From NCBI GenBank assembly GCA_028699855.1, contig JAQVTV010000092.1, positions 1 to 5,043 of the forward strand: a stretch of 5,043 nucleotides of DNA, given 5' to 3'. This stretch comes from Candidatus Izemoplasmatales bacterium. GTDB taxonomy: Bacteria > Bacillota_I > Bacilli_A > Izemoplasmatales > Hujiaoplasmataceae. A program made the position numbers and the translations under genes. Shown here in pieces: positions 1 through 5,043 of this stretch. The notes below the pieces were generated by a model. That model worked only from the letters and a program-made list of their open reading frames with translations, did no database searches and had not been told where the DNA came from. Position 1 is the first letter of the stretch. Every line of letters begins with the position of its first letter.

Positions 1-2330
1 CTGAAATAAAACTCGTTGGCCGCTAACGGATTAAACTTCTGGAATTGAATAATGATGAACGTCATTGCCAGATATCCCGTCATCGACCCGATGGTCGTAA
101 ACGAAAGAATTTCTGAAACAAAAATCTTATATACATCCCGCTTGGTCGCCCCAATCGAACGGTAAATCCCAACCTCTTTGATCCGCCCCAACATGCTCGA
201 ACGCATCGTAAAGACAAGATAAATGATCGAAGCCAAAAGCGAGATCAAGATGACGCGAAGTTTTTGCGCGATTTCCGCGTTGAGAGAGATTTGATAGACT
301 GCTCTTGCGTTTTGATATGAGTCCGTCGCGGAAAACCCGAGATCGGTAATATCCGCGATGGCTTGAGAGATGTCGTTCGTATGGAAAAACAATGAGACAT
401 TCGTTTCGCTCGACACGTAAGATCCATAGGTTTGGATTAGCATCCGGGTTGCTACTTCCACATAATCTGCATTGTCCATGATCAAAGACCGAATATTGGC
501 AGAGTGATACTTGCCCACCACTTCAGCGCTCACTCCCGAGCCCACGGATATGCTATCACCCAAAGAATATGACGTTTCATCACTCACCAGTACTTCACCC
601 CGGGAAAGAATATCCCGCCCCTCGGCGATGACATAATCACCTGAGGCAACACCTTTGGCGATGGCCATATAACTGATGTTCGTCCGTTTATTGACGAAAG
701 TGAAATTATCATCGGTCATCACGATGATGGGCGATTGGGTGCGAACGATACCCACGATCTCCGCGGCGATCGAAACATTATCTCCCGTAGCACCGATTCT
801 CGCCCCGATCAGATCGCGATGAGAAGATGCGCCTTTATCGACCAGACTCTGATTTTTCAGCAATTGATCAGCGACCCATTCATCAATCACGACCTGGCGA
901 TTGTTCTGAGGTAGCTGTCCCACGACCACATTGAGGGTTCCCGCTTCGGACAACTTGATCGGATAGGCACTCATATATGTGCCCGAACTCCAATTATTCT
1001 CAAGATCTCCTTGATAGAAATCGGTGTAGATGAGCAAAGTATCAGCTTGGGCAGTATTGAAGTTCAAAGAAGTAATCGAAGACAAAGCCAAAATATCATT
1101 GACATCCGCGTACGTAATATCGCGGTTGATGGGCACGGCCACAAGCCCTCGCGCTGTCATGAGAAAGTCTTTATCCCGAACGCCGGAAATGTTCGTGAAT
1201 GTCGCCAGATTATACGCGATCAACGCTGAAATGACGAAGTATGCCAAAAGGAACATCTTCCCGATTAGTTTGCGTCGCCGAAAGACCTTTTGAAAACCGG
1301 CTTTCAAGGTGTCGCGAAAGCGGATAAATGACTTTCTTTGGAAATCGGCGATGATTTTCCCGAACTGGTTGAGATCAAACAAGTGTTGGGTCGCATCAAG
1401 CGTTTCCGGCTTCTTGTAGTTTTGATCGAGTAAACGTATTTCCGAATCATCGGTCACATATTTAATTTTTGCTTTTGCATCGGCTTTGATATAAAGCGTA
1501 TTGTTCGTATATACGACCTTAAGATTCGGAACTTCTTCTTTTTTCTGATCATAGTAATATTCCAATTTGACTGGAAGGTCTGTTTCTTGTTTTTCAAGGT
1601 CACGCAAGTAAATGTTGCGCACATCGACGTGTTCCAATGTTCGATTGCCTTCGTTCGTCGAGTCGCTGACGACAACTCCATCCTTCAATTCGATGATGCG
1701 GTCTGCATAAAATTGAACCAACGCTTTTTCATGACTGACAAGAATGACCAAACACGTTTGGCTGATCTTCTTGATGATGCTCATGATTTCAAAGGTGTTA
1801 TTGGCGTCAAGATTACCTGTTGGCTCATCCGCAAGCACTACCTTGGGATTTTTCGCGATGGCCCGGGCGATGGCAACACGTTGTTGTTGTCCCCCCGAAA
1901 GGGCTTGGACATTGCGACGGCGATAATTGTACATCCCGACACTCTCAAGGACATAATTGATCCGCTCTTGGACCTTCTCTTTGTTGTAAAGTCCCGCCAT
2001 GTTCAAACTGATCTCAACGTTCTCATACACCGTTTTATCCGTCAATAAATTATAATTTTGAAAGATATACCCGACATATTTGTTGCGCAAGACGTCCCAT
2101 TCGTTAGGTTTGTATTTTTTGATGATATTTCCATCAAAATCTATCTCACCTTTTGCAAAACGATCCAGGCCGCCAATGACATTCAGAAGAGTCGTTTTTC
2201 CACATCCCGAGGGCCCGGTTAATGCAATCAGACCCGTTTGCGGAAATTCGATCGAAGTGTTGTTGATGACATGGATCTCATTTTGTCGACCCTTATTAAA
2301 ATACTTGTTCAGGTTTGTAATTTTGATCAT
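1..2330 (-). CDS. MacB/FtsX-type ABC exporter, fused ATPase-permease (distal subunit, 3' end outside window)
   Basis: This is the second subunit of a probable membrane exporter that uses ATP to drive movements of an extracellular domain. The reading frame is open from the start to the window edge (776 codons plus 2 nt). Numbered from the chosen Met, the ATPase shows Walker [10 protein letters not shown] (39-47), Q-loop Q91, signature LSGGQ (144-148), Walker B with D168-E169, D-loop NLD and H-loop H200. A long linker (about 221-356) leads to TM1 (about 359-378), an ectodomain (about 380-690), TM2 (about 691-709), the FtsX-type cytoplasmic motif containing [11 protein letters not shown], and TM3 (about 741-761). 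By comparison with the neighbouring paralogue, TM4 and a short tail (40 or more residues) are missing beyond the edge. Two ATGs stand in tandem (2333 and 2330). I chose 2330 because it lies 7 nt from the GGAGG, against 4 nt for the first. Catalytic residues look intact. Family assignment is firm; substrate is not inferable. The ectodomain has no cysteine. Confidence 0.93.
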   Translation of the reverse strand, partial: MIKITNLNKYFNKGRQNEIHVINNTSIEFPQTGLIALTGPSGCGKTTLLNVIGGLDRFAKGEIDFDGNIIKKYKPNEWDVLRNKYVGYIFQNYNLLTDKTVYENVEISLNMAGLYNKEKVQERINYVLESVGMYNYRRRNVQALSGGQQQRVAIARAIAKNPKVVLADEPTGNLDANNTFEIMSIIKKISQTCLVILVSHEKALVQFYADRIIELKDGVVVSDSTNEGNRTLEHVDVRNIYLRDLEKQETDLPVKLEYYYDQKKEEVPNLKVVYTNNTLYIKADAKAKIKYVTDDSEIRLLDQNYKKPETLDATQHLFDLNQFGKIIADFQRKSFIRFRDTLKAGFQKVFRRRKLIGKMFLLAYFVISALIAYNLATFTNISGVRDKDFLMTARGLVAVPINRDITYADVNDILALSSITSLNFNTAQADTLLIYTDFYQGDLENNWSSGTYMSAYPIKLSEAGTLNVVVGQLPQNNRQVVIDEWVADQLLKNQSLVDKGASSHRDLIGARIGATGDNVSIAAEIVGIVRTQSPIIVMTDDNFTFVNKRTNISYMAIAKGVASGDYVIAEGRDILSRGEVLVSDETSYSLGDSISVGSGVSAEVVGKYHSANIRSLIMDNADYVEVATRMLIQTYGSYVSSETNVSLFFHTNDISQAIADITDLGFSATDSYQNARAVYQISLNAEIAQKLRVILISLLASIIYLVFTMRSSMLGRIKEVGIYRSIGATKRDVYKIFVSEILSFTTIGSMTGYLAMTFIIIQFQKFNPLAANEFYF

Positions 2331-2337
2331 CATTGCG

Positions 2338-2345
2338 CCTCCTTA
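2338..2345 (-). promoter_or_regulatory. Shine-Dalgarno of distal ABC gene, overlapping upstream stop codon
   Basis: On the minus strand the sequence reads TAAGGAGG, a near-perfect anti-16S match. Its first three bases, TAA (2345-2343), are the stop codon of the preceding exporter gene. The start codons follow at 4 nt (ATG 2333) and 7 nt (ATG 2330). A ribosome terminating on the first gene sits on the initiation site of the second, which favours coupled translation and matched subunit amounts; the coupling is inferred from spacing only. Confidence 0.85.
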
Positions 2346-4649
2346 CTCTGCCTTGAGGGACGTTTGGACACTGTCCCTGAAGACCTTGCGGCAGTAACGG
2401 CCTGAGATAAGAATCGATATCAACAGCACAATACCGAAGAAAAATAGGTAGTTCCAAAATGTGAATCCCTTCAATCCATACAACAAGCTGTAAGGCGATA
2501 TCGAATCGAGGTTCTTGATAACCACCGATAATGCGATGAATAAAAGATAACTCATGGAGACGATCATCGCGTTTTCAAAATAGATCATCAGCCGAATCAT
2601 CATCTGGTTTGCGCCGACCGTTCTAAAAATCGCGTAATCCCGAAGTTTCGTATTGATGATAAGGCGGAATATGATATAGCTTAAGATGGTGCTTCCCAGG
2701 ATCGAAATCACCAGCACGGCCAACATCCCAATCACTTCAAAGAAACGTATGGCCGCTTCCCAATCATCCACGACATCAAATTGGTTGGGATAGATGACCC
2801 TGTATTTTTCCACACCGCCTTCTTTGATTCGAGACAACGTATTTTGCAGGCTTTCCACATTGATGATGACATCCGATGTCGATATCACACTCACTTGATA
2901 CACATCATCATAGAAAATCTGGTCATAGAGGTATTGGCTGACACGAAGTGTCGAGGGCAACATCCCGAAGAGAATCTCAAGATCGGGAAATTCTTGTGTC
3001 ACGTAGGCATCCTCAATGATTAACGTCGTCGTCGCAGTGCATGAAGATGGATCGACATCACAGAAATTCGGAGAATACTCACGCCAAATTCCGATTTGAT
3101 TGTCTGCAAACGATGGACTTGCCACGATTTTGAGATTATTGTAGCGAATTTGCTCATTCAACCAGTACGAAAAATTGCCAATATCGGTTCGATCGGTGGT
3201 TAACTCCATATTTTTGGTGAAGAACGGATAGAAAAAGTCGGCCAGCTTGTCATATTCGTTGCCTGAGACAAGTAGATAACTGGCACTGTTTTGCATGCCG
3301 ATCGATAGAGAAGAAACAACGCCCACTATTTTATATGTGCCAGAAGGTGTGGAATTGAGGGAGCGCACATTCGTTATCTGATACGTTTGATTGAGGATAT
3401 AACTGAGATATTCATCGTTTTCGAGCATCATTTGAGGAAGCGCGATAACCACATCGTTCTCTTCAACCGGCCACGTGCCATGTAACAATAAAGCGTTATT
3501 GAAACTCTCGTCCGCATTTTTGACAAGGGTATCGGGCAAATAGAATACATTCGACAAGTAATAATTGTAGTTATCATTACTTTCAAATGTTTCCAATGAA
3601 CGATACCAGGCACTGATATCGAGCAAATAATCATCTGCGATGATTGTTTTCACAAGGTTATTACTTCGTATCTGTGCAAGATCCTCGGCAGAAAACGCGC
3701 TACGGTCCGCTTTTCGAATCACGAGCCGAGATGCGCTCGTATTATTGAAATACTTGGTCGTCCAATAGTCATTGCCACCTGTATTTGTTATGGCAGCGTT
3801 GTATGCCCCGTACACCATTCCGATAAGAAACGAAAAAATGAAGAATACCATAACAAGCAAAATGGTTTTTTTAGGTACGGAGAACAACGTCTTCGCTGCC
3901 ATTTTGACATGTTCTAGAAGCGAAATATTCTTTTCTCCTTCAGGAATCACGGGCAAATCATCCAACGTCGTTTTCCTGACCACCGTGTCTTCCACAACCT
4001 CGCCGTCATAAATCCTGATTTTGCGCGTGGCATAATCTTTGACTTGTTGGAAATCGTGGGTCACGATGATGACGAGTTTGTCCTTCGCGATCTCTTGAAG
4101 CAGTTCAATGATTTGATTTGCCGATTCAGAGTCAAGGTTTCCGGTGGGTTCATCCGCAGCGATGATTGGGCAATCCTTGGCGAGCGCTCTGGCGATGACG
4201 ACGCGTTGTTTTTGACCTCCGGAGAGCTTGGTCGCCTTATGACGCATGTGTTTCTCCAAGCCTACACGTCGAATGATATCTTTCGCGCGTCTGCTGGCTT
4301 CTTTGGCACTCACTCCAGCGAGAAGCATCGGCATTTCGACATTTTGCTTGACCGTAAACGAATCTATCAGGTTATAGTTTTGAAAAACGAAGGCAATATA
4401 TCGTTTGCGGTAGTTTTCCAAATCCGCGGTTGAAAAATAGGATGTCTCCTCTCCGTTGAGATACATTTCCCCTTCTTCATAGGAATCAATTCCCGAAATC
4501 ACGTTCAAAAGCGTCGTTTTACCCGACCCTGATTCGCCGACAACGGCAACGAACTCATTCACATGCAGTTCGAGATTGACTTTTCTGAGTCCCAGCGCAA
4601 CCACGCCGTTTGTCGTGTAGTATTTTGATACATTGACAAGTTTAAGCAT
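2343..4649 (-). CDS. MacB/FtsX-type ABC exporter, fused ATPase-permease (proximal subunit, complete)
   Basis: This is a complete 768-residue ATPase-permease fusion of the MacB-like type VII class and the first gene of the exporter operon. The ATPase occupies about residues 1-220, with Walker A GESGSGKTT (38-46), Q-loop Q90, signature LSGGQ (142-146), Walker B AADE ending at E167, D-loop NLD (171-173) and H-loop H199. A short linker (about 40 residues) precedes TM1 (about 262-282). An extracellular domain of about 350 residues (283-636) follows, then TM2 (637-662), the FtsX-type motif with RDYAIFRTVGA (670-680), TM3 (690-710) and TM4 (730-749), ending in a short basic tail. The ectodomain has a GTWPVEENDVVIA-to-YKIVGVV stretch (391-445) typical of the MacB periplasmic core fold, and a lone cysteine pair, C530 and C537. 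The start has a GAGGTGA ribosome site at a good distance. Its ATPase resembles the downstream gene mainly at the motifs, so the two are diverged paralogues and probably partners. Substrate unknown: candidates include peptide antibiotics, lipids or lipoproteins. Confidence 0.95.
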   Translation of the reverse strand: MLKLVNVSKYYTTNGVVALGLRKVNLELHVNEFVAVVGESGSGKTTLLNVISGIDSYEEGEMYLNGEETSYFSTADLENYRKRYIAFVFQNYNLIDSFTVKQNVEMPMLLAGVSAKEASRRAKDIIRRVGLEKHMRHKATKLSGGQKQRVVIARALAKDCPIIAADEPTGNLDSESANQIIELLQEIAKDKLVIIVTHDFQQVKDYATRKIRIYDGEVVEDTVVRKTTLDDLPVIPEGEKNISLLEHVKMAAKTLFSVPKKTILLVMVFFIFSFLIGMVYGAYNAAITNTGGNDYWTTKYFNNTSASRLVIRKADRSAFSAEDLAQIRSNNLVKTIIADDYLLDISAWYRSLETFESNDNYNYYLSNVFYLPDTLVKNADESFNNALLLHGTWPVEENDVVIALPQMMLENDEYLSYILNQTYQITNVRSLNSTPSGTYKIVGVVSSLSIGMQNSASYLLVSGNEYDKLADFFYPFFTKNMELTTDRTDIGNFSYWLNEQIRYNNLKIVASPSFADNQIGIWREYSPNFCDVDPSSCTATTTLIIEDAYVTQEFPDLEILFGMLPSTLRVSQYLYDQIFYDDVYQVSVISTSDVIINVESLQNTLSRIKEGGVEKYRVIYPNQFDVVDDWEAAIRFFEVIGMLAVLVISILGSTILSYIIFRLIINTKLRDYAIFRTVGANQMMIRLMIYFENAMIVSMSYLLFIALSVVIKNLDSISPYSLLYGLKGFTFWNYLFFFGIVLLISILISGRYCRKVFRDSVQTSLKAE

Positions 4650-4653
4650 CGAG

Positions 4654-4660
4654 TCACCTC
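4654..4660 (-). promoter_or_regulatory. Ribosome binding site of proximal ABC gene
   Basis: The minus strand reads GAGGTGA, with 7 nt between GAGG and the ATG at 4649. It supports this ATG as the start, giving the usual MLKLVNVSKYY opening of an ABC domain. Confidence 0.8.
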
Positions 4661-4677
4661 ACCCAAAATATAAACAA

Positions 4678-4705
4678 ATTATACCATGTTCTTATTGGAG
4701 CGCAA
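4678..4705 (-). promoter_or_regulatory. Sigma-A-type promoter with extended -10 driving the ABC operon
   Basis: A perfect -10 hexamer TATAAT (4683-4678) is preceded by TGG, making an extended -10 (TGnTATAAT). A weak -35 candidate, TTGCGC (4705-4700), lies 16 bp upstream and matches the consensus in its first three bases. Transcription would begin near 4671, leaving a leader of about 22 nt that already contains the ribosome site. That leaves no room for a riboswitch or attenuator. I see no clear operator palindrome, so control, if any, would need a protein binding upstream or over the promoter. Confidence 0.8.
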
Positions 4706-4726
4706 CTAAACAATGCAAAGCGGTGT

Positions 4727-4768
4727 AAAAAAAAGAACTTGCATCCAAAATGTTTTGGAGGCAAGTTC
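4727..4768 (-). terminator. Intrinsic terminator downstream of nusG
   Basis: On the minus strand GAACTTGC (4768-4761) pairs perfectly with GCAAGTTC (4742-4735). After one C/T mismatch, an inner stem TCCAAAA/TTTTGGA continues, closing on a tiny loop. Eight consecutive T residues follow at once (4734-4727). The T-tract is only on the downstream side of the minus strand, so termination is one-directional. It lies 23 nt after the nusG stop codon and separates nusG from the exporter operon. Confidence 0.95.
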
Positions 4769-4791
4769 ACCCTATTGTTAAATCAATGTTC

Positions 4792-5043
4792 TTAGATGAC
4801 TTCGATTTGAGCGAAGTCCAGTTCCACCGGTGTTTTCCGACCGAACATGTCCACAAGGACAACCAATTTGCCCTTTTCATCGTCTATTGTATCGATCATA
4901 CCCATTTGTCCCGAGAAAGGTCCATCGGCGACTTTCACGTTCTGCCCAATTTTTGCATTGAGTTTTTGCACTTGTAGCATTCCGCACTTTTTGAGAATCG
5001 GATTGATCTCATCGGGAAGCATGGGAATCGGTTTTGTTCCGCC
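4792..5043 (-). CDS. nusG: Transcription termination/antitermination factor NusG, C-terminal part (5' end outside window)
   Basis: NusG binds RNA polymerase through its N-terminal domain and contacts Rho or ribosomal protein S10 through its C-terminal KOW domain, affecting pausing, termination and transcription-translation coupling. The visible 83 residues begin inside the interdomain linker, with GGTKPIPMLPDEI, and end with a full KOW domain. Its diagnostic features are VADGPFSGQMG, DDEKGKLVVLV and the strongly conserved FGRKTPVELDF before the terminal QIEVI. Family members are usually about 175-185 residues, so roughly the first 100 residues, holding the polymerase-binding domain, lie beyond the right edge. 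The frame is open to the edge; the internal Met at 5022 is not the real start. The gene is followed by a strong terminator, so it is the last gene of its own transcript. Confidence 0.96.
   Translation of the reverse strand, partial: GGTKPIPMLPDEINPILKKCGMLQVQKLNAKIGQNVKVADGPFSGQMGMIDTIDDEKGKLVVLVDMFGRKTPVELDFAQIEVI

Noticed and set aside
1454..1681. Minus-strand open frame of 75 codons
   Set aside because: It is an out-of-frame overlap within the distal exporter gene, whose own frame stays open here and joins the ATPase to the membrane part.
1587..2048. Open frame of 153 codons on the plus strand
   Set aside because: It lies antisense to the distal subunit's ATPase domain and the start of its linker, over the signature, Walker B and H-loop coding region, and its translation shows no recognisable motif. 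The opposite strand carries the conserved protein.
1..2330. Possible Mycoplasma-type code or a pseudogene, because no complete frame ends here
   Set aside because: The frame has no internal stop, tryptophans use TGG and no in-frame TGA occurs; the gene is simply cut by the window edge.
2080..2397. Open frame of 105 codons on the plus strand
   Set aside because: It spans the junction of the two exporter genes in antisense; the conserved Walker A and coupled start on the other strand explain the sequence.
4044..4433. Open frame of 129 codons on the plus strand
   Set aside because: It is antisense to the ATPase domain of the proximal subunit, between its Q-loop and H-loop coding region, with no ribosome site and no family resemblance.
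4706..4726. Possible operator or direct repeat (TTGCATTG and GTTGCGC) upstream of the promoter
   Set aside because: The similarity is limited to TTGC and one copy overlaps the proposed -35; too short to support a binding site.
4750..4977. Open frame of 75 codons on the plus strand
   Set aside because: It begins inside the terminator hairpin and is antisense to the NusG KOW domain.

Overview
The window reads almost entirely from the minus strand and holds three genes: the 3' end of nusG at the right edge, one complete ABC transporter gene, and a second related ABC transporter gene cut off by the left edge. The standard genetic code, AGGAGG-type ribosome binding sites, an extended -10 promoter and a low-to-moderate GC content (30-57% in the few 60-base lines I counted, averaging in the mid-40s) suggest Bacillota or a relative of the deeper, non-UGA-recoding Mycoplasmatota. 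The order cannot be fixed from this window.

Region by region, in the direction of transcription (right to left): 5043-4792 is the C-terminal part of the transcription factor NusG, ending with a KOW domain. It is followed by a strong intrinsic terminator (4768-4727). A new promoter with a TGn-TATAAT extended -10 (4705-4678) then starts a separate transcript with a leader of only about 22 nt. That transcript encodes a 768-residue ABC exporter subunit (4649-2343) and, after 12 nt (9 nt to an alternative first ATG), a second exporter subunit that runs out of the window (2330-<1). The stop codon of the first exporter gene is part of the Shine-Dalgarno sequence of the second, so the two are probably translated together.

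Both exporter genes have the MacB/FtsX (type VII) layout: N-terminal ATPase, one membrane helix, a large extracellular domain, then the C-terminal FtsX-like membrane block. Both ATPase domains carry a full set of catalytic motifs. The pair most likely forms a heterodimeric mechanotransmission-type exporter. The substrate is unknown: there is no adjacent sensor kinase, regulator, lipoprotein, peptide precursor or lantibiotic gene in view.

The points most worth following are differences between the two subunits: a roughly 135-residue insert between ATPase and first helix only in the distal one, a CX6C loop only in the proximal ectodomain, and an apparent duplicated module in the distal ectodomain. 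I saw no RNA genes, mobile elements, CRISPR arrays or long DNA repeats, and no clear sign of an entirely new system.
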